Below are positions 7,709-15,298 of a stretch of 64,000 nucleotides of DNA, one piece after another; positions within the stretch are counted from its first letter, which is position 1, and the number at the start of each line of letters is the position of its first letter. Under the pieces are notes generated by a model. That model saw nothing but the letters and a program-made list of their open reading frames with translations. It had not been told where the DNA came from and did no database searches. Made by a program: the position numbers and the translations under genes. This DNA is from Roseomonas sp. AR75. Lineage in GTDB: Bacteria > Pseudomonadota > Alphaproteobacteria > Acetobacterales > Acetobacteraceae. The stretch covers positions 310,001-374,000 of the forward strand of contig NZ_STGB01000006.1 of the NCBI RefSeq assembly GCF_005222815.1, given 5' to 3'.

Positions 7709-9444
7709 AGAACGAGATCGTTCACCGAAAGCTGGCCCGGGATCAGCCCGGCCAGCAGCACGCCATCGCCGCCGCCGAGCGCGATGGAGATGCCGCCGGC
7801 CACGCCCTGCGCGATGTCCAGCACCGCAGCGGCATCCAGCCCGAAGCCGGTCAACACCAGCCGGTCCTGGCCAGGCGTGAAATCCTCGATGCGATCGAAG
7901 CCGTCGCCATGCCGCAGCACGAAGCTGTCGGCGCCGAGCCCGCCGCGCAGCGTGTCCGCGCCGGTGCCGCCCTCGATCATGTCGGGGCCGCCCGCGCCAT
8001 CCAGGCTGTCATTCGCCGCGCCGCCGAGCAGGTGGTTCGCCGCGTCATTGCCGATGCCGATCCGGCCCGAGCTGCCAAGCCGCAGCATCTCCACTCCGCT
8101 GGGCAGCACGATGGCGAGCGGCGTCTCGACGATCAGCCGGTCGAGCTCGCCGCCGGCATCCTCGATCACGCGATCGGACGGGTCCTGCACGACATAGGTG
8201 TCGAAGCCGGCACCGCCCCGCATCGTGTCCGCGCCGGCGCCGCCGATGAGCAGGTCGCTGCCCTCGCGCCCGTCCAGCCAGTCCGCGCCGCCGCCGCCTT
8301 CCAGCCGGTTCGCCGCCTGGTTGCCCGCCAGCGTGTCGGCGCCGTCGCCGCCGATGGCGTTCTCGATCAATGAGGCGGTGTTGCCCTCGAAGAGCAGGCT
8401 GTTGAAGACGTTGCCGCGCGCCTTGGTGCCGTCGCGCGTATCCAGCGTGGCGAGCTGCCCGGCGGACAGCACCGACCAGGCGCCGGGCGCGAGGTCCACC
8501 GCGACGCCGTCGCCATAGTTCGACAGGTCGTAGGTGTCGCTGCCGCCGCCGTCCCATATCGTGAGGAAGACGCGGTTGGCATTGCCGCCGATGCCGGCGC
8601 CCGGTGCGCCCTGGCCGATGCCGTCCACGAAGCTTTCGCCTGTGGTCGGGTTCCAGCGATAGACGGTGTTCCCGGCACGATACCCGTAGTCGGCGCCGTA
8701 GAGCGACTGCAGTGCGGCGATGTCCAGCATCATCCAGCCCTGCGCATAGTCGAAGGTGCCGTTGGTGTAGCCCGAGGTTGTGGAGGCGCCGGTCTTCGAC
8801 CGGTACGACATCACCGTGAATTCCAGGCTGTCCCATTCCAGCGGCATCGGCGCGAAGCCGTTCCAGCTCTCGTGCGGATGCTTCAGGCCGAGCGCATGGC
8901 CAAGCTCATGCACCGCCACCATGAACTGGTAGGTACCGAGCCGCGGCAGGTCGAAATTGTAGCGGCTGCCGAACCAGACATCGCCGCCCTCGCGCCCGTT
9001 CGGATAATAGGCCCAGGCGGTGGAGGGCGCCGAGGAGCGCGCGATGCGGATATCCGCCCATTGGTCCTGCGTTCCTTCCTGCAGCACCAGGCCGGTGAAG
9101 GACATCACGGATGGACCAGGGCTTCCCGGTCCGGTGCTGACGCCGGCCGCATCGCCCATCAGGATCTTGCGCACCGCGTCGCGCATCTGCGACCCGACCT
9201 GCGCGAAGCCGCGGGCCGGTTCCGAACTGCCGTAGAACGCCTCGTAGTCCGAGGCGCTGTCGGGAAAGGCAAAGGAGACGGGGTCGCCCAGGCTCCAGGC
9301 ATACCCGCTCAGCACGCCATCCACCCCGGCGTGACCCGTGGGGGTCAGGCGAAGGGCCGGCGCCGTGGGCTCGGCCGAGGGGGCCGTGACGCCGAGGGGC
9401 GAATCCGAGCTGAAGCCGGTGGAGGCCCAGCACTGCCAACACAT
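7705..9444 (-). CDS. Serralysin-like M10 metalloprotease with RTX repeats
   Basis: The 579-residue protein contains the metzincin zinc motif HELGHALGLKH at residues 179-189 and a Met-turn VMSYRS about 25 residues later. After this come glycine- and aspartate-rich RTX nonapeptide repeats such as GGGGADWLDGREGSDLLIGG and GGTGADTLRGG, which form calcium-binding beta-rolls. There is no N-terminal signal peptide; proteins of this class leave by a type I secretion system through a C-terminal signal, and the end is hydrophobic as expected (VNDLVL). No ABC/HlyD/TolC genes are nearby. The ATG at 9444 was preferred over an upstream TTG at 9549 because the intervening residues look non-coding. Confidence 0.9.
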   Translation of the reverse strand: MCWQCWASTGFSSDSPLGVTAPSAEPTAPALRLTPTGHAGVDGVLSGYAWSLGDPVSFAFPDSASDYEAFYGSSEPARGFAQVGSQMRDAVRKILMGDAAGVSTGPGSPGPSVMSFTGLVLQEGTQDQWADIRIARSSAPSTAWAYYPNGREGGDVWFGSRYNFDLPRLGTYQFMVAVHELGHALGLKHPHESWNGFAPMPLEWDSLEFTVMSYRSKTGASTTSGYTNGTFDYAQGWMMLDIAALQSLYGADYGYRAGNTVYRWNPTTGESFVDGIGQGAPGAGIGGNANRVFLTIWDGGGSDTYDLSNYGDGVAVDLAPGAWSVLSAGQLATLDTRDGTKARGNVFNSLLFEGNTASLIENAIGGDGADTLAGNQAANRLEGGGGADWLDGREGSDLLIGGAGADTMRGGAGFDTYVVQDPSDRVIEDAGGELDRLIVETPLAIVLPSGVEMLRLGSSGRIGIGNDAANHLLGGAANDSLDGAGGPDMIEGGTGADTLRGGLGADSFVLRHGDGFDRIEDFTPGQDRLVLTGFGLDAAAVLDIAQGVAGGISIALGGGDGVLLAGLIPGQLSVNDLVL

Positions 9445-9659
9445 GGGAAAGGAGGTTCGCGGAGGGCCCGGCGTGGCGGCCGGTCCTTCTGACCTGGCCG
9501 GCCTCCGCCTCCTGCGGGGTGCGGGGCCACGCGCCGGCGCGCCCCGCAAGTCGCACCATCGCAGACGGCGGTGAAGGCTTGGTGAATGCCGCGCCCACCG
9601 GCATCACCGCCGGGCCGATTGAATGCCGCGCCGGTCCGGGCTAACGGAGGGGTCGCCGA
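9445..9659. other. Intergenic stretch upstream of the protease gene
   Basis: About 215 bases without a supported gene. It must hold the minus-strand protease promoter and the tRNA promoter. I see only a short repeated GAATGCCGCGCC (near 9592 and 9621) and no clear binding sites. Confidence 0.4.
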
Positions 9660-9731
9660 TGGGGCGTAGCCAAGCGGTAAGGCAGCGGTTTTTGGTACCG
9701 CCATTCCCAGGTTCGAATCCTGGCGCCCCAA
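9660..9731 (+). tRNA. tRNA-Gln (anticodon TTG)
   Basis: A full cloverleaf can be folded. The acceptor stem TGGGGCG (9660-9666) pairs with CGCCCCA (9724-9730), the D-arm holds AGCCAAGCGGTAAGGC, the anticodon loop is TTTTGGT with anticodon TTG, and the T-arm has GGTTCGAATCC. The discriminator is A9731, and CCA is not fully encoded. A run of five T follows at once and may terminate transcription. Confidence 0.96.
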
Positions 9732-9845
9732 CCTTTTTGTAGGTCATGTGATGTGCGCCGTGCTGCGCACGTCGCCCTCAGACGCCGGCGCGCGCCTCCG
9801 CGCGCTTGGCTTCGCGGCACCGGCCGCGGCCGCCATTCGGCGGCT

Positions 9846-9864
9846 CGCCCGCCTCCGGCGGGCG
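9846..9864. terminator. GC-rich hairpin after the marR operon
   Basis: CGCCCGCC (9846-9853) pairs perfectly with GGCGGGCG (9857-9864) around a 3-base loop, 13 bases beyond the marR stop codon on the minus strand. There is no T-run, so its role as a terminator is only likely. Confidence 0.4.
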
Positions 9865-9877
9865 CCCTTCCCGTGGC

Positions 9878-10336
9878 TCAGTCGGTGTGGGGTGCCAGGT
9901 TGGCCCGCGCCCGGCGGAGCAGCGCGACCAGGGTGGCGCGTTCCTCCCCGGACATGTCGCGCATCGCCTCGTCCAGCACGGCATGCGCCTCCGGCAGCAG
10001 CTTCTCGCGCAAGGCGCGGCCGGATGGCGTGAGGTGGATGGCCACCTTGCGGCGATCCTCCGTGCTCGGCTCGCGCCGGATCCAGCCGGCGGCCTCCATG
10101 CCGCGCAGCGCGATCACCGCGGTGGGTTCCTGCATGCCTGTGCGCTGCGCGAGCTCGCGCTGCGTCACGCCGTCGCGTTCCCACAGCACACGGAGAAAGT
10201 ACCAGGCACCGAGCGTCGCGCCATGCGGCTGGATGCGCGCCTGGAGGTTGCGCTGGATGGCGCGGTTCAGTTCCCGCACCTGGTAGCCCAGGCTTTCGTC
10301 GAAGGGCAGCGGTGCGGCGCGCGGCCGCCTGGTCAT
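9878..10336 (-). CDS. MarR-family transcriptional regulator
   Basis: The 152-residue protein has the MarR winged-helix layout: recognition helix region TQRELAQRTGMQEPTAVIALRGME around residues 75-98, then the wing with STEDRRKVAIHLT. MarR proteins usually repress catabolic or efflux operons and are released by aromatic acids. It is the last gene of a minus-strand operon that begins with the phthalate-type reductase, with a 4-base ATGA overlap to the small ORF before it. This placement suggests it senses the pathway substrate and controls the divergent oxygenase promoter; a candidate operator motif is listed separately. Confidence 0.92.
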   Translation of the reverse strand: MTRRPRAAPLPFDESLGYQVRELNRAIQRNLQARIQPHGATLGAWYFLRVLWERDGVTQRELAQRTGMQEPTAVIALRGMEAAGWIRREPSTEDRRKVAIHLTPSGRALREKLLPEAHAVLDEAMRDMSGEERATLVALLRRARANLAPHTD

Positions 10337-10515
10337 CGCGGGCGGTTCGCGGCGGCGGTGAGCGTCGCGATCATGTCCTGCTCGGCCGCCGCGGCACTCA
10401 TGTAGCGCGGCGCGGTGGTGACGAAGGGGCTTTGCGAGTCCGCGGGCATGTAGACGGCCAGGTAGAACAGGCCGGTCGCGGGATCGCGGGTCGGCTCGAT
10501 GCGCAGCGTTGCCAT
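10333..10515 (-). CDS. Small conserved-looking protein of unknown function (60 residues)
   Basis: A short protein beginning MATLRIEPTRDPATGLFYLA and containing VYMPADSQSPFVTTAPRYMS, followed by a helical end. It is placed tightly in an operon: 9 bases after the Gfo/Idh/MocA gene and overlapping marR by ATGA, which argues that it is translated. I do not recognise a family. The fold looks like a small beta-sheet followed by a helix, and it may be an accessory protein of the aromatic pathway. Confidence 0.6.
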   Translation of the reverse strand: MATLRIEPTRDPATGLFYLAVYMPADSQSPFVTTAPRYMSAAAAEQDMIATLTAAANRPR

Positions 10516-10524
10516 GGCCTGTCC

Positions 10525-11706
10525 TCAATCCCCCGTTGCGACCTGGTGCCGCAGCGTCACCTCCTGCCCGGTGCGGGCAGAGTGCAGCAGCGCCAGGCAG
10601 GCCTCAAGCGTGGCCATGCCCCAGGCGCCGGTGTGCAGCGGCGCGACGCCGTCCAGCACGGCGGCGCAGAATTCGTCCAGCACCTCGCCGCGCGGCACCT
10701 CCGGCAGCGGCGCCTTGTGCAGCCAGCGACGGTCATCGGCATGCACCAGCACACCCTCCGCGGTCAGGCGGAGGTCGGCGCCTTCACAACAGGCGAGCAG
10801 GAAGCCGAACTGGTTGTGGAATGCGGGCGGCGCCGGATTGGGCAGGGGCGGCGTGTCGGGGCCGTAGGCGCGGCGTGCCTTGGCCGCCGTCTCGTCGGTG
10901 AGCGCGGCGAGCGCGCGGCGGGCGGTGCCGTAGCTTTCGGGATCGCGGCGCTGGCCCATCTCGCCGATCCAGCCCATCAGCTCGTCGGAATCGTAGCGGC
11001 CATGGCCGCTGTAGGTCAGCGTCGCGGTGGCGCCATCTGCGAAGCTCAGCAAGGCGGCATAGGCACCTTCGGTCGGTCGGGCGGGATCGAAGCCGAAGGT
11101 CTGCGCGCGCAGGCTGCGCAGCAGGCCGCCGCCGAGCAGCCGCACGATGTCGATCTGATGCGCGCCCTGGCTGAACACCACGCCGCCGCCCTGTTCCGTC
11201 ACCAGTTCCTCCGGCCGGCGCGGGCGGTAGAGGAAATCGGTGAAGGTCAGCGCCGTCATCATCCGCAAGCGTCCATGCGCGCCGGAGGCGATCAGCCGCC
11301 GCGCTGCCAGCACCGGCCCGTCCTGGCTGTGGCTGTGGCCGATGACGAGTTGCACGCCCGCGCGCGCCGCCGCCTCCACCATCGCCGCGCAGTCTTCCAG
11401 CGTGACGGCCATCGGCTTCTCGACCAGGCAATGCAGGCCGGCGGCGCAGGCGGCCAGCACATCGGCGGCATGGAACTGGTGCGGCGTCGCGATGTAGACC
11501 GCCTCCACCTCGGGATCCGCGCAGAGCGCGGCGGCGTCGGCGTAGCCACGGCTGCCCCGAAAATCCTGTGCGAAGCGGGCGCGCGCCTCCGGCCGGGGAT
11601 CGGCACAGGCGACGAGCTGCACGCGCTGATGCCAGGCCAGCGTCGGCAGCATCAGCGTGAAGGCGCGGCTGAGGCCGACGACGCCGAGCTTCAGCCGCCG
11701 CGTCAC
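10525..11706 (-). CDS. Gfo/Idh/MocA-family dehydrogenase, candidate cis-dihydrodiol (phthalate-type) dehydrogenase
   Basis: The 393-residue protein has an N-terminal Rossmann fold (KLGVVGLSRAFTLMLPTLAW) and the family motif LVEKPMAVT near residue 95. Its downstream domain contains GGGVVFSQGAHQIDIVRLLG. The dihydrodiol dehydrogenase of the 4,5-phthalate pathway (Pht4) belongs to this family, and here the gene lies between a phthalate-type reductase and, divergently, a Rieske oxygenase and a Pht5-like decarboxylase. Its role in oxidising the oxygenase product is therefore a good inference. The GTG start overlaps the stop of the upstream reductase gene in GTGA, showing translational coupling. 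Confidence 0.85.
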   Translation of the reverse strand: MTRRLKLGVVGLSRAFTLMLPTLAWHQRVQLVACADPRPEARARFAQDFRGSRGYADAAALCADPEVEAVYIATPHQFHAADVLAACAAGLHCLVEKPMAVTLEDCAAMVEAAARAGVQLVIGHSHSQDGPVLAARRLIASGAHGRLRMMTALTFTDFLYRPRRPEELVTEQGGGVVFSQGAHQIDIVRLLGGGLLRSLRAQTFGFDPARPTEGAYAALLSFADGATATLTYSGHGRYDSDELMGWIGEMGQRRDPESYGTARRALAALTDETAAKARRAYGPDTPPLPNPAPPAFHNQFGFLLACCEGADLRLTAEGVLVHADDRRWLHKAPLPEVPRGEVLDEFCAAVLDGVAPLHTGAWGMATLEACLALLHSARTGQEVTLRHQVATGD

Positions 11707-12668
11707 AGGTCCAGCACCAGCTCATCCGTGCCCGGCGCAGCGCGGGAGACGCAGGGCATGATCTGCGTGGCCTTCTCGTGCTCCATCAGCACGAGGTCGC
11801 GATGATCCGCGTTGCCGGCAACCAGCCGCGTGCGGCAGGTGCCGCAGGTGCCGGTCTCGCAGGAGGAGGCGACGTCGTGCCCCGCGGTGCGCAGGGCTTC
11901 GAGAATCGTCGTGCCGGCGGGCACCTGGATCACCGCATCGCTGCGCGCAAGCCGCACGCGGAACGGCACGTCATCGGGGCGCGTCGCCGCGGCGCCGGAA
12001 AAATCCTCGAAATGCACGGCGGAGGCGGGCCAGTGGCCGGTCATGTCGCGCACCGCCTGCATCAGCCCGCGCGGGCCGCAGCAATGCACGTGGCGACCCT
12101 TCGGCTGTTCCAGCACGGGCCAGAGATCGAAGGCGCGGTCGAGGTCGCCGCCATCGTGGTGGACCACCACCTTGCCCTTCAGCGACGGCGCGCGGAGGTC
12201 TTCCAGGAAGGCCGTCTCCGCCGGCGAGCGCGTGAGGTAGTAGAGCTTCCAGGGCGGCCGCCCCTCGGCCTGCAACTGGTGGATCATCGCCATGATCGGC
12301 GTGATGCCGATGCCGCCCGCGATGAAGATTCGCGACACCGGGCTACCCGCCATTGCGAAGTCGTTGCGCGGTGCCGTGGCCGGCAGCAGGTCGCCGGCCC
12401 TGATGCCGTCGCAGAGCGAGGCGCTGCCGCCTTGTCCGTTCGCCTCCCGCTTCACGGCGATGCTGTACCGGCTGGTGTCGCCGGGATCGCTGCACAGCGA
12501 ATAGCGCCGCACCATGCCGTTCGGCACACGAAGCTGCAGATGCGCGCCGGCGGTGAACTCCGGCAGCGCCGCGCCTTCCGGGTCCGCCAGGTCGAAGCGG
12601 TGGATGTCCTGCGCAATGCGCTCGGCGGCCACGACCCGAAGCGGGCGGAAGGCGTCATCCTGCTGCAT
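11703..12668 (-). CDS. Phthalate dioxygenase reductase-type oxidoreductase (FMN/NAD/2Fe-2S)
   Basis: The 321-residue protein has a flavin-binding domain (with RRYSLCSDPGDTSRYSIAVK), an NAD-binding domain (FIAGGIGITPIMAMIHQL) and a C-terminal plant-type ferredoxin domain with SCETGTCGTCRTRL. This order, with the iron-sulfur domain last, is that of phthalate dioxygenase reductase and vanillate demethylase VanB. It passes electrons from NADH to the Rieske oxygenase encoded divergently 145 bases away. The ATG at 12668 is preferred over a GTG at 12698 because GGGAG lies 8 bases before it. Confidence 0.92.
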   Translation of the reverse strand: MQQDDAFRPLRVVAAERIAQDIHRFDLADPEGAALPEFTAGAHLQLRVPNGMVRRYSLCSDPGDTSRYSIAVKREANGQGGSASLCDGIRAGDLLPATAPRNDFAMAGSPVSRIFIAGGIGITPIMAMIHQLQAEGRPPWKLYYLTRSPAETAFLEDLRAPSLKGKVVVHHDGGDLDRAFDLWPVLEQPKGRHVHCCGPRGLMQAVRDMTGHWPASAVHFEDFSGAAATRPDDVPFRVRLARSDAVIQVPAGTTILEALRTAGHDVASSCETGTCGTCRTRLVAGNADHRDLVLMEHEKATQIMPCVSRAAPGTDELVLDL

Positions 12669-12697
12669 GCGCGGCTTTCTCCCGTCGGCTCGGACCA

Positions 12698-12768
12698 CTT
12701 AGCCTTCTAATCATCCGGGTCAAGTGGGCGCGCGGCCGCCTTGCTGCCCCGGCCCTTAGACTGCTAAG
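12698..12768. promoter_or_regulatory. Divergent control region with two copies of CTTAG-N4-CTAA(G/T)
   Basis: CTTAG-CCTT-CTAAT at 12698-12711 and CTTAG-ACTG-CTAAG at 12755-12768 lie 57 bases apart between the divergent reductase and oxygenase genes. Both are followed by a further shared NCATCCG-type stretch. The palindromic form suits a dimeric regulator such as the MarR protein encoded in the operon. A related copy lies before the NicX-like gene at 17562. Binding is inferred. Confidence 0.5.
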
Positions 12769-12813
12769 CATCCGATCCTGTCCGGGCCGGCGACCGGAGC
12801 GAGGAGGACGCCC

Positions 12814-14133
12814 ATGCTCACGCACGACGAGAACATGCTGCTCTGCCGCGTCGAAGGCGACGCGCCGATGGGCCGCTTCATGCGCCAGCACTGGCTGCCG
12901 GTTTGCCTTTCCGAGGAGGTCGAGGAGCCCGAGGGCAAGCCCGTGCGCGTGGAGATTCTGGGCGAGAAGCTGGTCGCCTATCGCGACGCCGAGGGACGGG
13001 TCGGCCTGGTCGGCGAGTTCTGCCCGCACCGCAAGGCGTCGCTGGTCTATGGCCGCAACGAGGAAGGCGGGCTGCGCTGCCTGTATCACGGCTGGAAAGT
13101 GGACGCCGAGGGCAATGTGGTGGAGATGCCCTCCGAACCGCCGGAAGCCTGCGCCGCCGCGAAGTTCAGGCACCCTGCCTATCCCACCGCCGAGGCGGGC
13201 GGCTTCGTCTGGGCCTGGATGGGCGCGCGCGACGCCATGCCGGACTTCGAGCCGCCGCCCTTCGCGCCGACGCCGGAGACGCGTGTCTCCATCGGCACGG
13301 CGCGCGTGGATTGCAACTGGGCGCAGGTGGTGGAAGGGCAGATCGACAGCGCGCATTCCTCCTCCCTGCATTCGTCCGACATGGTGCCGGCGCGGGTGGG
13401 GCGCGCGGGCGCGAATGCGAAGAACTGGACGCGGCCTTCCACTGACAAGGCGCCGCGGCTGCAGGTGCAACTCACCTCCTACGGCTTCCGCTATGCCGCG
13501 ATCCGCAGGCCGATCCAGAACGCGGCGACGCACGACTATGTGCGCATCACCACCTTCGTCGCGCCGGTGACCAGCCTGATCCCGCCGAACGCCAGCTACA
13601 ACGTGGCGCAGGTGACGGTGCCGGTGAACGACACCACCTGCATGTTCCACTTCATCGCCTGGGGCGAGGGGCCGGACGTGCCCTCCATGGCGGAGTGGCG
13701 GAAGTTCCTGTCGCTGACCCCCGGCGTGGACGTGGACCCCGCGCATGGCTGGCGGCGCCTGCGCGTGCGGGAGAATGACTACCTGCAGGACCGCAACCTG
13801 ATGAAGACCGGCAACTTCACGGGTATCAAGGGCATCCCGGCGCAGGACATGGCGATGTGGGAGAGCATGGGCCCGATCGCCGATCGCACCAGCGAGCGCC
13901 TGGGCGCGAGCGACGTGGCGATCGTGCAATGGCGCCGGCTGATGATCGAGGCCGCGCGTGCCTTCGCCGAGGGCGCGCCCGCGCTCGGCCGCACGGAGCC
14001 GCATGTGCCGCTGCTGGACATCGCGAGCTTCGAAGGCGTGGTGCCGAAGACCGTGGATTGGCGCACGCTCGGCACGACGGAGCTGGAACGCGAGCTCTTC
14101 GTCGGCGCGCCGCCGGCCGTCGCCGCAGAGTAG
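12814..14133 (+). CDS. Rieske 2Fe-2S aromatic ring-hydroxylating oxygenase (phthalate 4,5-dioxygenase-like)
   Basis: The 439-residue protein binds a Rieske cluster through C70-P-H72 and C89-L-Y-H92 and has the mononuclear-iron region with EGQIDSAHSSSLHS around residues 178-192. Length and opening (MLTHDENMLLCRVEGDAPMG) match the single-component oxygenases of the phthalate 4,5-dioxygenase group. It would insert oxygen into an aromatic acid, using electrons from the divergently encoded reductase. Close relatives in the group act on phthalate, vanillate or other ethers, so the exact substrate is uncertain. Confidence 0.9.
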   Translation: MLTHDENMLLCRVEGDAPMGRFMRQHWLPVCLSEEVEEPEGKPVRVEILGEKLVAYRDAEGRVGLVGEFCPHRKASLVYGRNEEGGLRCLYHGWKVDAEGNVVEMPSEPPEACAAAKFRHPAYPTAEAGGFVWAWMGARDAMPDFEPPPFAPTPETRVSIGTARVDCNWAQVVEGQIDSAHSSSLHSSDMVPARVGRAGANAKNWTRPSTDKAPRLQVQLTSYGFRYAAIRRPIQNAATHDYVRITTFVAPVTSLIPPNASYNVAQVTVPVNDTTCMFHFIAWGEGPDVPSMAEWRKFLSLTPGVDVDPAHGWRRLRVRENDYLQDRNLMKTGNFTGIKGIPAQDMAMWESMGPIADRTSERLGASDVAIVQWRRLMIEAARAFAEGAPALGRTEPHVPLLDIASFEGVVPKTVDWRTLGTTELERELFVGAPPAVAAE

Positions 14134-14156
14134 CGCTACCTCCCCCGCCAGCGCCT

Positions 14157-14182
14157 CCCTCCCCCGTACTTGCGGGGGAGGG
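14157..14182. repeat. GC-rich palindromic repeat, copy 1
   Basis: CCCTCCCCCG pairs with CGGGGGAGGG around the 6-base loop TACTTG, and is followed by the family tail ATGGGGTTGGG. Related copies are at about 14231-14288 (reverse), 51949 and 57407. It lies 23 bases after the oxygenase stop codon and could also act as a transcriptional stop or RNA stabiliser. Confidence 0.7.
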
Positions 14183-14230
14183 ATGGGGTTGGGAAGCACC
14201 CTGAACGCCTCCGCGCACACGTCACCCAGG

Positions 14231-14288
14231 CGCCTCTCCCCCACCCCGATCCCCCCCCCCCCCCCCCCCGCGACGTGGCGGGGGAGGG
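14231..14288. repeat. GC-rich palindromic repeat, copy 2, with a 19-base C run
   Basis: The left part reads as the reverse of the repeat tail (CTCTCCCCCACCCCGA), then a run of 19 C at 14251-14269 replaces the usual stem arm, and GGCGGGGGAGGG closes the element. It ends about 14 bases before the start codon of the decarboxylase-like gene. Run length may vary between cells or may be a sequencing estimate. Confidence 0.65.
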
Positions 14289-14301
14289 AGCAGGAGCAGC
14301 G

Positions 14302-15294
14302 ATGTCCGACCTTCAGCTCTCCATCGCCATCGGCCCCTATGACCGCATGATGCCGCTGGTCCGCGGCGAGGTGCGGATCGACGCGGTGGACCCGCAATTC
14401 ATGCTGCTGGAGCCGGAGGAGATCTTCTTTCGTGCCATGCGGCACGAGGCCTTCGACATCTGCGAGCTGTCGCTGTCCAGCTACAGCCTGCGCGTCGCGC
14501 GCGGCGACAGCCCCTATGTCGCGGTGCCGGTCTATCCCTCCCGCGCCTTCCGCCACACCTGTATCGTGGTGCGCACGGATCGCGGCATCCACACGCCCGC
14601 CGATATGCGCGGCAAGCGCATCGGCATGCCGGAATACCAGCTCACCGCCAATGTCTGGGCGCGCGCCATCCTCGAGGAGGAATACGGCGTGCACCAGCGC
14701 GACATCGCCTGGGTGCGCGGCGGCTATGAGACGCCGGGCCGCATCGAGAAACTGAGCGTGACGCTGCCCGAAGGCGTGCGCGTGGAGAGTGCGCCGGAGG
14801 GCAAGACGATCTCCGGCATGCTCGCGGCCGGCGAGCTGGACGGCGTGATGGGCCCGCGCGCGCCCTCCTGCTTCGAGCGCGGCGACCCCAACATCAGGTG
14901 GCTGTTCGACGACCCGACGGCGGAAGCGACGGCATGGTTCGCCAAGACCCGCATTTTCCCGGTGATGCATGTGCTGGGCATCCGGAAGTCGCTGGTCGAG
15001 AAGCACGGCTGGCTGCCCGGCGCCGTGATGAAAGCGTTCGAGGCGTCGAAGCGCGTCGCGCTGGAACGCCTGACCGACACCTCCGCCACCAAGGTCACGC
15101 TGCCCTTCGTGGAGGAGAATCTGCGCCGCGCCCGCCAGTTGATGGGCGAGGATTTTTTCTCGTATGGCCTGTCAGCCAACCGGCATGTGTTCGAGTATTT
15201 CCTGCGTCATCACCATGCGCAGGGCCTGTCGGACCGCGTGCTGTCGCCGGAGGAACTGTTCCACCCGGCGACGCTCGAATCGCACAAGGTGTAG
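14302..15294 (+). CDS. 4,5-dihydroxyphthalate decarboxylase-like protein (Pht5 family)
   Basis: The 330-residue protein has the periplasmic-binding-protein-like fold of the Pht5 family, without a signal peptide, so it is cytoplasmic. It opens with LQLSIAIGPYDRMMPLVRGE and contains FDICELSLSSYSLRVARGD and IGMPEYQLTANVWARAIL. Pht5 removes a carboxyl group from 4,5-dihydroxyphthalate to give protocatechuate. The gene follows the Rieske oxygenase in the same direction, matching the pathway order. Many family members are poorly characterised, so a different hydroxylated aromatic acid is possible. Confidence 0.82.
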   Translation: MSDLQLSIAIGPYDRMMPLVRGEVRIDAVDPQFMLLEPEEIFFRAMRHEAFDICELSLSSYSLRVARGDSPYVAVPVYPSRAFRHTCIVVRTDRGIHTPADMRGKRIGMPEYQLTANVWARAILEEEYGVHQRDIAWVRGGYETPGRIEKLSVTLPEGVRVESAPEGKTISGMLAAGELDGVMGPRAPSCFERGDPNIRWLFDDPTAEATAWFAKTRIFPVMHVLGIRKSLVEKHGWLPGAVMKAFEASKRVALERLTDTSATKVTLPFVEENLRRARQLMGEDFFSYGLSANRHVFEYFLRHHHAQGLSDRVLSPEELFHPATLESHKV

Positions 15295-15298
15295 GGCG

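Noticed and set aside
9444..9549. Longer start of the serralysin-like protease at a TTG codon
   Set aside because: The extra 35 residues are arginine/proline-rich like non-coding GC-rich DNA, and the ATG at 9444 suits a protein without N-terminal signal.
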